Assembly: GCA_002255575.1 (NCBI GenBank)
Contig: NCAT01000009.1
Coordinates: forward strand, 62,001 to 126,000
Length of the DNA: 64,000 nt
Source of the DNA: Acidocella sp. 20-57-95
GTDB taxonomy: Bacteria; Pseudomonadota; Alphaproteobacteria; Acetobacterales; Acetobacteraceae
Direction: 5' to 3'
The translations under genes were made by a program, and so were the position numbers. Each line of letters starts with the position of its first letter. Positions within the stretch are counted from its first letter, which is position 1. This document shows, one piece after another, positions 25,769-35,148 of this stretch. A model generated the notes under the pieces. It was not told the DNA's origin. It made no database searches and was given only the letters and a program-made list of their open reading frames with translations.

Positions 25769-27168
25769 GCGCGTTTCAAGGCCGGGTGAGTTCCGCGCTG
25801 GCGGATGCGACCTTAAAAATCGCCATCGACCGCACCACCAATACAGCGCGCACCAAACGCGCTGCCGCCATCGGGGCTTGGCCGGAATTTGCTGAAGCGC
25901 GTGAATTGGGCCGCGATATTAAAGACCATGTGATTGCCAATCTGGAATATTACCTCACCCAGTTTGAAGCGAACGCCATTAAAACCGGCGCAAAGGTCCA
26001 TTGGGCGCGCACCGGGCAGGAAGCCTGCGAGATTGTGGTGGGTATTTGCAAAGCCGCCAACGCCAAATCGGTCACGCGCTCCAAATCAATGCTCGGCGAG
26101 GAAATTGGCCTGCCGCACGCGCTGGAAGCCGCCGGGATCGAGCGGGTGGAAACCGATCTGGCGGAACATATTATTCAGTTGGCCGGCGAAAAGCCCTCGC
26201 ACATCATCTGGCCGGCCTTACACAAAACCCGCGAGCAGGTGGGGGAGTTATTCCGCGCCAACCATACCGACCCCGGCGCGCTTGCCAGCGTTGAGCAGAT
26301 GGTCAATTCGGCCCGGCGCAACTTGCGCGAAAAATTCATGGCGGCTGACGTGGGGATTTCAGGCGCCAACTTCCTGATCGCCGATACGGGTGGCATCTGC
26401 ACGGTTACTAATGAGGGCAATGCCGAACTGACCACCACCCCGCCGCGCGTACATATCGTGACCGTGGGCATTGAGAAGCTGGTGCCGAGCATGACGGAGG
26501 CCATGACCATGCTGCGGCTATTGGTGCGCTCCGCCACTGGTGCCGAGCTTACCCAGTACACCACCTTCCATACCGGGCCGAAGCGGCCGGGGGATTTGGA
26601 CGGGCCGGAGGAATTCCACATTGTGCTGGTGGATGCCGGGCGGACCAAGATGCTGGCCGAAGGTCTGGCGGAGATGCTGCGCTGCCTACGCTGCGGTGCC
26701 TGCATGAATCATTGCGTGGTATTCCGGCAGATCGGCGGCCATGCGTATGGCAGCACGTATCCCGGCCCGATGGGCAGCGTGATCACGCCATCACAGGATG
26801 GCATCGAACAATTCCAGGATTTACCGCGTGCCTGCACGCTGAATGGCCAATGTGGCGAGGTTTGCCCGGTAGCGATCCCGCTGCCGAAACTCATTCGCGG
26901 CTGGCGCACCAAGGCCTGGGTTCAAGGCTATGAACCCGCCATCTCAAAGACCGCGTTGCTATTATGGCGGTTTCTAGCGCTGCGTCCTGGGTTATATCAA
27001 TTCGCCAGCAACATCGCGCTGCGCTTTATGCCAATCTTTGCCCGCAGCGGCTGGATTGCCAAAATGCCGCTGGCAGGCGGATGGACCACCTACCGCGACT
27101 TACCAAGCCCGCAAGGCGGCACGTTCCTCTCACAATATAAAGCCAAACACCGCAAGGCAGCCAAATGA
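25765..27168 (+). CDS. lutB: Lactate utilisation Fe-S protein LutB
   Basis: A 467-residue protein. The N-terminal LUD-like domain (about 60-290) has the AKSVTRSKSMLGEEIGL and GANFLIADTGGI segments. Two 4Fe-4S motifs follow: CLRCGACMNHC near residues 306-316 and NGQCGEVCPVAIPL near 360-372. A C-terminal helical part ends the protein. This is the LutB/YkgF architecture. It is coupled by ATGA to both lutA and lutC. Confidence 0.93.
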   Translation: MSAFQGRVSSALADATLKIAIDRTTNTARTKRAAAIGAWPEFAEARELGRDIKDHVIANLEYYLTQFEANAIKTGAKVHWARTGQEACEIVVGICKAANAKSVTRSKSMLGEEIGLPHALEAAGIERVETDLAEHIIQLAGEKPSHIIWPALHKTREQVGELFRANHTDPGALASVEQMVNSARRNLREKFMAADVGISGANFLIADTGGICTVTNEGNAELTTTPPRVHIVTVGIEKLVPSMTEAMTMLRLLVRSATGAELTQYTTFHTGPKRPGDLDGPEEFHIVLVDAGRTKMLAEGLAEMLRCLRCGACMNHCVVFRQIGGHAYGSTYPGPMGSVITPSQDGIEQFQDLPRACTLNGQCGEVCPVAIPLPKLIRGWRTKAWVQGYEPAISKTALLLWRFLALRPGLYQFASNIALRFMPIFARSGWIAKMPLAGGWTTYRDLPSPQGGTFLSQYKAKHRKAAK

Positions 27169-27812
27169 GCAACGCCAAAGCCGAAATTTTCGCAGCCATC
27201 CGCAAAAGCTTGCCCAGCCCATCATCGGCCACCAACATAGCCGAGGCGTTGGCCGCACTGCGTAACCGGGTGAATCCGACCCGGCCAGACCGTGTGAATG
27301 GTGCACCAGACGAGGTTTTCCTGGCCCGCGTGCAATCTCCGGGTGTAGCCGCCAGTGCTGAGCGGATCGCTAACCTCGATAACCTACCCGCGGCGGTCGC
27401 GCGTTATGTATCCAAAAACAACCTGCCGCCCAGCATCGCCTTGCAGCCGCACCCTGATTTGCAAGGCCTGAACTGGTCCGGACTGCATATCCATCACGAT
27501 ATTGCAACGGATGAGCCGGTGGCCGTTGGGCTTGCCCTGGGCGGTATTGCCGAGACTGGGACGCTGGTCTTTCATTCCCAGCCGCACTCCCCCACGTTAT
27601 TCGCGTTTTTGCCGCTGCACCATATTGTTGCCGTGTATGCCGAAACGATCTGGCCTTGGCTGGAAGATTACACCGCTGAGTTTGTTGGCCAGACGCCTCC
27701 CCGCAATATTAACTTCGTTACGGGCGCCAGTGGCACCACCGACATTGAAGGCACGCTGGTGCGCGGCGCACACGGTCCAGGCTGGTTACATATTATTCTT
27801 GTAGAGCAATAA
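27165..27812 (+). CDS. lutC: Lactate utilisation protein LutC (LUD domain)
   Basis: A 215-residue LUD-domain protein (LutC/YkgG). The conserved part runs from about residue 105 (GLALGGIAETGTLVFHS) to VTGASGTTDIEGTLVRGAHGPG near 185-205. With LutA and LutB it forms the lactate dehydrogenase system. Two hairpins follow before the lactate permease gene, so lutABC and the permease are probably expressed at different levels. Confidence 0.92.
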   Translation: MSNAKAEIFAAIRKSLPSPSSATNIAEALAALRNRVNPTRPDRVNGAPDEVFLARVQSPGVAASAERIANLDNLPAAVARYVSKNNLPPSIALQPHPDLQGLNWSGLHIHHDIATDEPVAVGLALGGIAETGTLVFHSQPHSPTLFAFLPLHHIVAVYAETIWPWLEDYTAEFVGQTPPRNINFVTGASGTTDIEGTLVRGAHGPGWLHIILVEQ

Positions 27813-27852
27813 AACCCGAAAAAATTCTATAAATATTGAATATTAGCAAATT

Positions 27853-27876
27853 AGTCCGCCAGAGGACTGGCTTTTC
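27853..27876 (+). terminator. Short terminator after lutC, with an alternative fold
   Basis: GCCAG (27858-27862) pairs with CTGGC (27867-27871) and is followed by TTTTC. The same stretch can instead pair AGTCC (27853-27857) with GGACT (27864-27868), which would break the terminator stem. The hairpin is short, so its strength is uncertain. Confidence 0.5.
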
Positions 27877-27908
27877 TAAGTGAAAAAATCTATCGGGATA
27901 CGCGTTTG

Positions 27909-27960
27909 AGCCCGTTGCGTCACCCCATCTCAGGTGACGCGATGGGCTTTGTTTTTATTT
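27909..27960 (+). terminator. Strong terminator just upstream of the lactate permease
   Basis: AGCCC-GTT-GCGTCACC (27909-27924) pairs with GGTGACGC-GAT-GGGCT (27933-27948), leaving a 3x3 internal loop and an 8-nt apical loop, followed by TTGTTTTTATTTT. The permease ATG lies only 17 nt beyond the U-rich tail. GAGCCC at 27908 could also pair with GGGCTC at 27971-27976, next to the ribosome binding site. Confidence 0.85.
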
Positions 27961-27976
27961 TGCCTTGGGAGGGCTC

Positions 27977-29596
27977 ATGTTTAAGCAGCTTATCACGCCC
28001 GTGGGGGACAGCCTCGGTCTGTCCTTTATCGTCGCCATTCTACCGGTTTTAACCGTACTTGTGTTGCTCGGCATCTTCCGCCGCGCCGCCTGGCAAGCTG
28101 CTTTGGCTGGCTTACTCGTTGCACTCATCGTCGCGATTTTCGTCTGGCAGATGCCAGCGGGTCTGGCGCTAAATTCCGTTGCCAATGGCGCCGTCTTCGC
28201 GCTGTGGCCGGTCATGTGGATCGTTGTTGCGGCAATTCTGCTGTATAATATCACGGCTGCGTCCGGCCATTTTGATGCATTCCGCGACTGGATCATCGGC
28301 CATTTGCCGAATGATCGCCGCGTGGTGCTGATCGTGATGGCTTTCTGTTTCGGCGCCTTGCTTGAAGGTGTGGCAGGGTTCGGCACACCGGTTGCCATCG
28401 TCAGCGCCATGCTGATCATGGTCGGCTTCCCGCCGCTGGAAGCGCTGACCTTCTGCTTGATTTTTGACACCGCCCCTGTTGCGTTTGGTGCGTTGGGCGT
28501 GCCGATTACGGTGCTTGGCCAAGTCACTGGCTTGCCGGCATTACAGCTGGGCCAAATGGTTGGCCGCCAGTTGCCGGAAATGGCGCTGCTGCTGCCGTTT
28601 TATGTGATGTTCCTGTATGGCGGTATGCGCTCGCTGAAAGCCCTGTTCCCGCTGCTCCTGGTGGCTGGCGGTAGCTTCGCAACCATGCAGTTCATAACCT
28701 CGAACTTCATCAACTATGCGCTGACCGACGTGCTGGCTTCGCTGGGTTCACTGATCGCGACGATCACCTTCCTGAATTTCTGGAAGCCGGCGCCGGATGA
28801 GGAGTTTGCGATTAAGAGCGACGTGCTTGAACATGCCGCCGCCAATGCCAGCCATGTGCCGGCTTGGCAGGGCTGGATGCCTTGGATCATCGTGTCTGCC
28901 ACCGTGATCATCTGGACCCAGTTCAAGGTCTTTGCGATCGGTCAACAAGCCGTTGCGTGGCCGGGTCTCGATAAGGCAATTTCCATTACTCTGTATCATG
29001 ACAAGCCGTATGCAGCGATTTGGATCTTCCAGCCTTTAGCAACTGGAACCGCGATTCTGGTGGCGGCGTTGATCACGGCCGTGCTGGTGCGGATTTCGGT
29101 CGCGACCTTCTTCGCATGCGTTACAAAGACCATCTCGCAAGTATGGGTTGCGGTCTGCACGGTTATGCTGATTATTGGCCTAGCCTATTTGATGAACTAT
29201 TCGGGTATGGCTTATACGCTTGGAAAAGGTGTGGCCTCGACCGGCCAGTTCTTCGTGCTGCTGTCGCCGTTCTTGGGCTGGATCGCGGTTATGCTTTCCG
29301 GCAGCGATACTTCCGGCAACGCCTTGTTTGGCAATTTGCAGGTGGTGGCTGCCAAGCAGCTTAACCTTAACCCCATCCTGTTCGCCGCCACGAATTCTTC
29401 CGGTGGCGTTATGGGTAAGATGATCTCACCACAGAATATTGCGACCGGTGTGTCGGTTGTCGGCATGGTTGGGCAGGAAGGCAAGGTGTTTGCCAAGACG
29501 TTCATCCATTCCGTCATCCTCACGTTTATTCTGGCGGTGCTGGTCATTATCCAGCAATTTGTCATTCCGGGCATCATCCCGGTTATCAGCCCATAA
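27977..29596 (+). CDS. lctP: L-lactate permease (LctP family), copy 1
   Basis: A 539-residue membrane protein with about 13 hydrophobic helices. Family segments include GALLEGVAGFGTPVAIVSAML, TAPVAFGALGVPITVLGQ and LSGSDTSGNALFGNLQ near the C-terminus. It imports lactate (and often glycolate) with protons, which suits the adjacent lutABC. ATG 27977 is preceded by GGGAGG, and an in-frame TTG at 27965 is unlikely. A terminator follows the stop. The protein is closely similar to the next permease along its whole length. Confidence 0.93.
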   Translation: MFKQLITPVGDSLGLSFIVAILPVLTVLVLLGIFRRAAWQAALAGLLVALIVAIFVWQMPAGLALNSVANGAVFALWPVMWIVVAAILLYNITAASGHFDAFRDWIIGHLPNDRRVVLIVMAFCFGALLEGVAGFGTPVAIVSAMLIMVGFPPLEALTFCLIFDTAPVAFGALGVPITVLGQVTGLPALQLGQMVGRQLPEMALLLPFYVMFLYGGMRSLKALFPLLLVAGGSFATMQFITSNFINYALTDVLASLGSLIATITFLNFWKPAPDEEFAIKSDVLEHAAANASHVPAWQGWMPWIIVSATVIIWTQFKVFAIGQQAVAWPGLDKAISITLYHDKPYAAIWIFQPLATGTAILVAALITAVLVRISVATFFACVTKTISQVWVAVCTVMLIIGLAYLMNYSGMAYTLGKGVASTGQFFVLLSPFLGWIAVMLSGSDTSGNALFGNLQVVAAKQLNLNPILFAATNSSGGVMGKMISPQNIATGVSVVGMVGQEGKVFAKTFIHSVILTFILAVLVIIQQFVIPGIIPVISP

Positions 29597-29620
29597 ACGC
29601 TCTCGATCATAGCACCGAGC

Positions 29621-29650
29621 AAAACCCCGCCAATTGGCGGGGTTTTTTTT
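29621..29650 (+). terminator. Rho-independent terminator after permease 1
   Basis: AAAACCCCGCC (29621-29631), loop AATT, then GGCGGGGTTTT (29636-29646), continuing in T to 29650. This is a textbook strong terminator and can act in both directions. Confidence 0.95.
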
Positions 29651-29791
29651 GCGGCATGCGGGGAAAGGTTTGGCATTTCGGGTCTGGCCAACCGGCGGCA
29701 CTTACTGTTAGGGTCGGCTCTGAGATGAAGTCATTTCAAATCGTTACATCGCATCTGTTAATTTTAGGTCTCGCGGTGTTGCGCCCATGAT

Positions 29792-29819
29792 TTGTTTTGC
29801 ATCATAGTGTTTTTATTAT
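29792..29819 (+). promoter_or_regulatory. Possible promoter of permease 2
   Basis: TTGTTT (29792-29797) and TATTAT (29814-29819) are separated by 16 bp in the 295-bp gap between the two permease genes. As the gap starts with a strong terminator, the second gene needs its own promoter. The match is by eye only. Confidence 0.45.
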
Positions 29820-29891
29820 GCTGGCGTTTTGTCTTCCGAATTCATTGGTCACGTTGGTTGCAGTTGCAACGTTTAAAGGCAGGGGGGTCGA

Positions 29892-31502
29892 TTGTTTAAG
29901 CAACTTATAACGCCGGTTGGGGATAGCCTGGGTCTATCCTTCTTAGTGGCGCTTCTGCCCGTTTTGGTTGTGCTTGTTATGCTTGGTCTGTTCCGCCGTG
30001 CCGCTTGGCAGGCTGCCGTCGCAGGACTCGTGATTGCGTTTATCATTGCTGTCGGCCCCTGGCAGATGCCGCCCAACCTGGCTGTTGCTGCCGTCACCAA
30101 TGGCGCGGTGTTCGCGGTGTGGCCGGTGATGTGGATCGTGGTGAATGCAATTTTGCTTTATAACATCACCGTCCGCTCCGGCCATTTCGATGCTTTCCGA
30201 GATTGGATTATTCAAAACCTACCTAATGACCGGCGCGTGGTACTGGTGGTGATTGGCTTCTGTTTTGGCTGCTTGCTCGAAGGTGTGGCCGGTTTCGGCG
30301 TGCCCATCGCCATCGTTAGCTCGCTGCTCATCATCGTCGGGTTCGCGCCCATCGAGGCTTTGGTTTACGCTCTTATTTTCAATACCGCTCCGGTGGCCTT
30401 CGGGGCGCTCGGCGTGCCGATCACCGTGCTTGGTGCCGTGACCGGCATTCCAGCAACCCAGCTGGGCGCGATGGTGGGACGGCAATTGCCCATTATGGCA
30501 CTCATCCTGCCATTTTACGTGATTGGCCTATATGGAGGCCTGCGCTCCATTATTTCGGTGCTGCCGCTGCTGTTGGTCGCGGGCTTCAGCTTCGCCGGTA
30601 TGCAGTTCATCACATCCAACTTCATCAACTACTCACTCACTGACGTGCTTTCCTCGCTCGGCTCGTTGTTGATCACGATTTTGTTCTTGCAAGTCTGGCG
30701 GCCGGCGCCAGACCCGGCCTTCATGATCAAAGCCGCAACCATGAGCTCCGCCGGGGCGGGCTCCCGGATCCCTACTTGGCAGGGCTGGCTCCCATGGATG
30801 ATCGTCTCCGCCGTGGTGATTGGCTGGACGCAGTTGAAGGTCTTTAACTTAGGCGCGCAGGCAATCCACTGGCCAGGTCTGGATAATGCGATTTCCATCA
30901 CCCTCAACCATGACAAACCTTATGCGGCAGTCTGGCTATTCCAGCCATTGGCAACCGGCACCGCGATTTTGATATCGGCTTTCATTACGGCTGACATCGT
31001 GCGGCTATCTCCCCGCGCTTTCTTCGAATGCGTGGCACTGACCGTCCGCCAGATGTGGCTGGCAGTGGTCACCGTGATGCTGATCGTCGCACTGGCCTAT
31101 CTGATGAATTATTCCGGTTTGGCCTATACGCTGGGTCACGGCGTGGCATCGACCGGGGTATTCTTCGTGCTGCTGTCTCCATTCTTGGGGTGGCTGGCTG
31201 TTATGCTCTCGGGCAGCGATACCTCAGGTAACGCGCTGTTCGGCAATTTACAGGTGGTGGCAGCAACGCAGCTTAACCTAAGCCCCACTTTGTTTGCCGC
31301 CACCAACGCATCGGGTGGTACCTTCGGCAAACTGATTTCGCCGCAGAATATCGCTACGGGTGTGTCCGTTACCGGGATGGCTGGGCAGGAAGGTAAGGTT
31401 TTTGCCCGTACCTTCGTGCATAGCGTGGTGCTGAACCTTATCTTCGCGGGCTTGGTATTCTTACAACAGTTCGTGTTCTCGTGGATTATTCCCACCCATT
31501 AG
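29892..31502 (+). CDS. lctP: L-lactate permease (LctP family), copy 2
   Basis: A 536-residue paralogue of the preceding permease. Both begin MFKQLITPVGDSLGLSF and share the loops GVAGFG, GALGVPITVLG and LSGSDTSGNALFGNLQ. The start appears to be TTG 29892, which aligns with the N-terminus of copy 1 and has AGGGGGG about 6 nt upstream. No ATG is available at that point. The TTG and separate promoter suggest different expression from copy 1, and the substrate may differ (lactate, glycolate). Confidence 0.92.
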   Translation: MFKQLITPVGDSLGLSFLVALLPVLVVLVMLGLFRRAAWQAAVAGLVIAFIIAVGPWQMPPNLAVAAVTNGAVFAVWPVMWIVVNAILLYNITVRSGHFDAFRDWIIQNLPNDRRVVLVVIGFCFGCLLEGVAGFGVPIAIVSSLLIIVGFAPIEALVYALIFNTAPVAFGALGVPITVLGAVTGIPATQLGAMVGRQLPIMALILPFYVIGLYGGLRSIISVLPLLLVAGFSFAGMQFITSNFINYSLTDVLSSLGSLLITILFLQVWRPAPDPAFMIKAATMSSAGAGSRIPTWQGWLPWMIVSAVVIGWTQLKVFNLGAQAIHWPGLDNAISITLNHDKPYAAVWLFQPLATGTAILISAFITADIVRLSPRAFFECVALTVRQMWLAVVTVMLIVALAYLMNYSGLAYTLGHGVASTGVFFVLLSPFLGWLAVMLSGSDTSGNALFGNLQVVAATQLNLSPTLFAATNASGGTFGKLISPQNIATGVSVTGMAGQEGKVFARTFVHSVVLNLIFAGLVFLQQFVFSWIIPTH

Positions 31503-31520
31503 GGCGGGCTTAACCCCAAT

Positions 31521-31557
31521 AAAACCCGGCTGAACTTCGGTCCAGTCGGGTTTTTTA
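31521..31557 (+). terminator. Terminator between permease 2 and fhs
   Basis: AAAACCCGGCTGAAC (31521-31535), a TTCG tetraloop, then GTCCAGTCGGGTTTTTT (31540-31556) with one mismatch and one G-T pair. It serves the + strand permease; the A/T flanks would also allow use by the convergent fhs transcript. Confidence 0.9.
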
Positions 31558-31577
31558 TGTGCACACGCAGGTTCGGT

Positions 31578-33275
31578 TTAGCTGAGGCCACCGATCTCCC
31601 CTTCTGCGGTTAGGAAAATATCCTCGGCCGCCGGGTGGCGCGGCAGGCCCGGCATGGTGAGAATTTCACCGCACAGAACCACGATGAAGCCGGCACCCGC
31701 CGAGAGCCGAACTTCGCGCACCGGCAGCGTAAAGCCGGAAGGTGCACCTTTGCGGGTCGGGTCTGTGGAGAAGCTATATTGGGTTTTGGCCATGCAGACC
31801 GGCAAATGGCCGAACCCAGCCAGCTCAAAACCGGCAAGCTGGGCAGCGGCGGCGGGTTCAAACGCTACGTCGCCAGCATGATATATTTTCGTGGCGATGG
31901 TGCGGATTTTATCGGCGAGCTTCATGTCATCGGGGTAAAGGAGCTGAAATGTTGCCGGTTTTGTCTCGGTAAACGCTGTCACCACACTGGCTAAATCAAG
32001 AGCCCCCTGCCCGCCTTCAGCCCAATGGTTGCAGGGCACCGCCTGCACGCCGATCGTGGCACAGGCTTCGGTAATGGCATTCAGCTCAGCGGGTGTATCG
32101 CTGGTGAACCGATTGATGGCGACCACCACCGGCAAGCCAAATGACTGGCAATTTTGCACATGGCGGATCAAGTTGCTGGCCCCTGCCGTGACGGCGGCAA
32201 TATTTTCCTGCCCAACCTCTTTCAGCGCCACGCCACCATGCATTTTCAGGGCGCGCACAGTGGCAACCACCACTACGGCGGCCGGGCTGATGCCCGCCTT
32301 ACGGCATTTGATATCAAGAAATTTCTCGGCCCCTAAATCAGCCCCAAAGCCGGCTTCCGTGACCACGAAATCTGCCAGACCCATCGCGGTTTCGGTGGCC
32401 AGCAGGGAGTTGCAGCCGTGGGCGATATTGGCAAACGGGCCACCATGAATAAAGGCCGGCGTACCTTCCAATGTCTGCACCAAATTCGGCGCGAGCGCGT
32501 CTTTCAGCAACGCCGCCATCGCACCTTCAGCGCCCAACTGGCTGGCGCGGACCAGGTTTTTATGATGATCGCGGCCGACCACAATATTTCCCAGACGCTC
32601 GGTAAGATCCTTTAACGAGCGCGATAGGCAGAAAATCGCCATCACTTCACTGGCAACGGTAATGTCAAAGCCGGTCTCACGCGCATAGCCGTTCGCTGGG
32701 CCGCCGAGGCCCGTCACGATGCCGCGCAAAGAACGATCGTTCAAATCCATCACCCGGCGCCAGGTAATCCGGCGCGGGTCCAGCCCGAGTTGGTTGCCCC
32801 AGAAAACATGGTTATCAATGAGGGCAGCCAGCAAATTATGGGCGGTGGTGATGGCGTGCAGATCGCCAGTAAAATGCAGGTTGATATCCTCCATCGGCGC
32901 GACCTGGGCGTGACCGCCGCCGGTAGCGCCACCTTTTGCCCCAAAACAGGGGCCAAGACTGGGCTCCCGAAGACAAATCGTGGTTTTATGCCCCTGCCGG
33001 CGCAATGCATCACCAAGCCCGATGGTTGTTGTCGTCTTGCCCTCACCGGCCGGGGTGGGACTAATGGCGGTAACCAGGATCAGCTTGGCCTTCGCGGGCC
33101 GGGCCATGGCCTCAGCGGCAAAGTCCAGTGAAACCTTGCCCTTACGCGGGCCGTAACGGAACAGCGATTGCGGCGGGATGGCAAGCTCAGCCGCCACATC
33201 CTCGATGGGCCGTAAGGAAGCTGCCTGGGCAATGGCAATGTCGCTGGCGGGATCAATAATACGGGGATTGTTCAT
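31578..33275 (-). CDS. fhs: Formate-tetrahydrofolate ligase
   Basis: A 565-residue ATP-dependent enzyme that makes 10-formyltetrahydrofolate from formate. The nucleotide-binding loop is [20 protein letters not shown] (near residues 70-90), followed by [21 protein letters not shown], a strong family signature. [24 protein letters not shown] residues occur near 330. I chose MNNPRII at 33275; a start at 33314 would add 13 residues. Gene order gives no pathway partner. It converges on the permease 2 gene across a terminator. Confidence 0.95.
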   Translation of the reverse strand: MNNPRIIDPASDIAIAQAASLRPIEDVAAELAIPPQSLFRYGPRKGKVSLDFAAEAMARPAKAKLILVTAISPTPAGEGKTTTTIGLGDALRRQGHKTTICLREPSLGPCFGAKGGATGGGHAQVAPMEDINLHFTGDLHAITTAHNLLAALIDNHVFWGNQLGLDPRRITWRRVMDLNDRSLRGIVTGLGGPANGYARETGFDITVASEVMAIFCLSRSLKDLTERLGNIVVGRDHHKNLVRASQLGAEGAMAALLKDALAPNLVQTLEGTPAFIHGGPFANIAHGCNSLLATETAMGLADFVVTEAGFGADLGAEKFLDIKCRKAGISPAAVVVVATVRALKMHGGVALKEVGQENIAAVTAGASNLIRHVQNCQSFGLPVVVAINRFTSDTPAELNAITEACATIGVQAVPCNHWAEGGQGALDLASVVTAFTETKPATFQLLYPDDMKLADKIRTIATKIYHAGDVAFEPAAAAQLAGFELAGFGHLPVCMAKTQYSFSTDPTRKGAPSGFTLPVREVRLSAGAGFIVVLCGEILTMPGLPRHPAAEDIFLTAEGEIGGLS

Positions 33276-33711
33276 AGTCTCGCGTAACCTGCCGGGCGGT
33301 CCATCGGCAACCATGAATTACTCCAGCCTCCTATGCCCTGCCTGAATGTTTCGCTTTATCCGCCCGGGCATCAACCGAACAACGCCTGTGAAAGCCACGG
33401 AATAGGCGATATTTTGTCCATCAACTTGAAATTTTTAGCCGGCTTGCGGGCGGGACGAACAGTGCGGCGCGGCGCGAACCCAGCCCCGGTGACCGCGCTC
33501 TGTAGCTATATCAGCGGTATATATTAGAGGCGGATTCGAACTTCATTTCGGATCGTTCGGCGACTCCGGATGATGTCATTCGACTCCAAGTCACCGATAT
33601 TTATTCAAGACAATCGGTTATCTGGGATATCGCGGTTTCGTTGGCTGCGCCTATAATCGGGCAGCCGGTTCGCTGGCTGGGTTGAAACGGCTATATAACC
33701 AGGAAAAAATA
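33276..33711. other. 436-bp intergenic region between fhs and pyk
   Basis: No convincing gene is seen here. It must hold the divergent promoters of fhs and pyk. A TATAAT at 33652-33657, flanked by the inverted pair GGCTGC/GCAGCC, lies about 55 bp before the pyk start, without a good -35. The stretch 33535-33600 is rich in TTCG and ATTCGA-like words, which may be binding sites. Confidence 0.4.
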
Positions 33712-35136
33712 ATGACTGAGCGGATACGGCGGCATCGACGCACGAAAATTCTGGCAACTTTGGGCCCTGCGAGCTCGACGCCTGAGATGCTGCAGCAATT
33801 ATTTCTGGCCGGTGCCGACGTGTTCCGGCTGAATTTTTCTCATGGCGCCCATGCCGACCATGCCGCGCGGATTGAGATGATTCGGGCGCTGGAAAAAAAA
33901 TTCCACCGCCCGATTGGTATTCTGGCCGACGTGCAGGGGCCGAAGTTGCGGGTGGGGCAGTTTCAGTCTGGCCGTGTACAATTGCAGGCGGGGCAAACTT
34001 TCACGCTTGATATGAACCCCTCGCCCGGTGACACACGCCGGGTTTGCCTGCCGCACCCTGAAATTATGGAAGCTGCTGATATCGGTGCCACGTTATTGCT
34101 CGATGACGGCAAGTTGCGGCTGCGGGTCATGCGCAAATTAGGTGACCAGTTAATCACCGAGGTGATGAATGGCGGCGTGCTTTCAGACCGCAAAGGCGTG
34201 AATATTCCAGACGTGGTGCTGCCGATTCCAGCTCTGACCAAAAAGGATTTGCGCGACCTAGAATTCGTATTGCCGCTGGGGATTGATTATATCGGCCTGT
34301 CATTTGTGCAGCGGCCAGAGGATGTGATTCAAGCCAAGGAAATTGCCGATGGCCGGGCTTTGGTGATGACCAAGCTCGAAAAGCCGCAAGCACTTGATAA
34401 TCTCGATGCGATTTTGGACCTGTCGGACGCGGTGATGGTAGCGCGCGGGGATTTGGGCGTGGAATTGCCGCCGGAAGATGTGCCGAGCGCGCAAAAGCGG
34501 ATTATCCGTGCCGCACAACTACGCGGCCTACCGGTGGTGGTGGCGACCCAGATGTTGGAAAGCATGATCACGGCCCCTGCCCCCACCCGGGCTGAAGCCT
34601 CGGACGTGGCAACAGCGGTATTTGATGGTGCGGATGCGGTCATGCTGTCAGCAGAATCCGCCGCCGGGCAATACCCGCGTGAGTCGGTGAACATGATGGA
34701 CCGGATCATTGCCCGGGTGGAGCGAGATGAGGATTGGCGCCTCGGTATTGATGCCAAGCGGCCGGAACCGGAACGCTCCTCAGCCGATGCAATTGCCGCA
34801 GCTGCCTGCCAGGTGGCCCGCACCATCGGGGCACAGGCCATTGTGGCGTTCACAGCCTCTGGCTCAACCGCCATGCGGGTTGCGCGCGAGAAGCCTGATT
34901 GCCCCGTGATTGGCCTGACCACCAGCGTAACCGTCGCACGGCGGCTGGCCGCCGTTTGGGGGGTACATGCCAGCTTGGCAAAGGAGGTGCATTCCATGAC
35001 CCAGGCCGTGGAAAACGCCTTGAAAATTGCCCGGCTGGAAGGCTTCGCCAAAAAAGGCGAGGAGATTGTGGTGGTCGCCGGTGTGCCGTTTGGCCAGCCG
35101 GGCACAACCAATGCGCTTCGGGTGGCGCGGGTTTAA
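33712..35136 (+). CDS. pyk: Pyruvate kinase
   Basis: A 474-residue glycolytic enzyme converting phosphoenolpyruvate and ADP to pyruvate and ATP. Motifs are TLGPASSTPEML, VFRLNFSHG (substrate/K+ site), VQGPKLRVG, the catalytic lysine region VMTKLEKPQALDNL and MVARGDLGVELP. The C-terminal regulatory domain (about 345-474) is present. AGGA lies before ATG 33712; an in-frame upstream ATG at 33682 is less likely. The gene ends 12 nt from the convergent selO stop. Confidence 0.95.
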   Translation: MTERIRRHRRTKILATLGPASSTPEMLQQLFLAGADVFRLNFSHGAHADHAARIEMIRALEKKFHRPIGILADVQGPKLRVGQFQSGRVQLQAGQTFTLDMNPSPGDTRRVCLPHPEIMEAADIGATLLLDDGKLRLRVMRKLGDQLITEVMNGGVLSDRKGVNIPDVVLPIPALTKKDLRDLEFVLPLGIDYIGLSFVQRPEDVIQAKEIADGRALVMTKLEKPQALDNLDAILDLSDAVMVARGDLGVELPPEDVPSAQKRIIRAAQLRGLPVVVATQMLESMITAPAPTRAEASDVATAVFDGADAVMLSAESAAGQYPRESVNMMDRIIARVERDEDWRLGIDAKRPEPERSSADAIAAAACQVARTIGAQAIVAFTASGSTAMRVAREKPDCPVIGLTTSVTVARRLAAVWGVHASLAKEVHSMTQAVENALKIARLEGFAKKGEEIVVVAGVPFGQPGTTNALRVARV

Positions 35137-35148
35137 AGCCGGTTTGGT

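Noticed and set aside
33333..33527. Small + strand open frame in the fhs-pyk gap
   Set aside because: No ribosome binding site, no recognisable domain, and composition like non-coding DNA.
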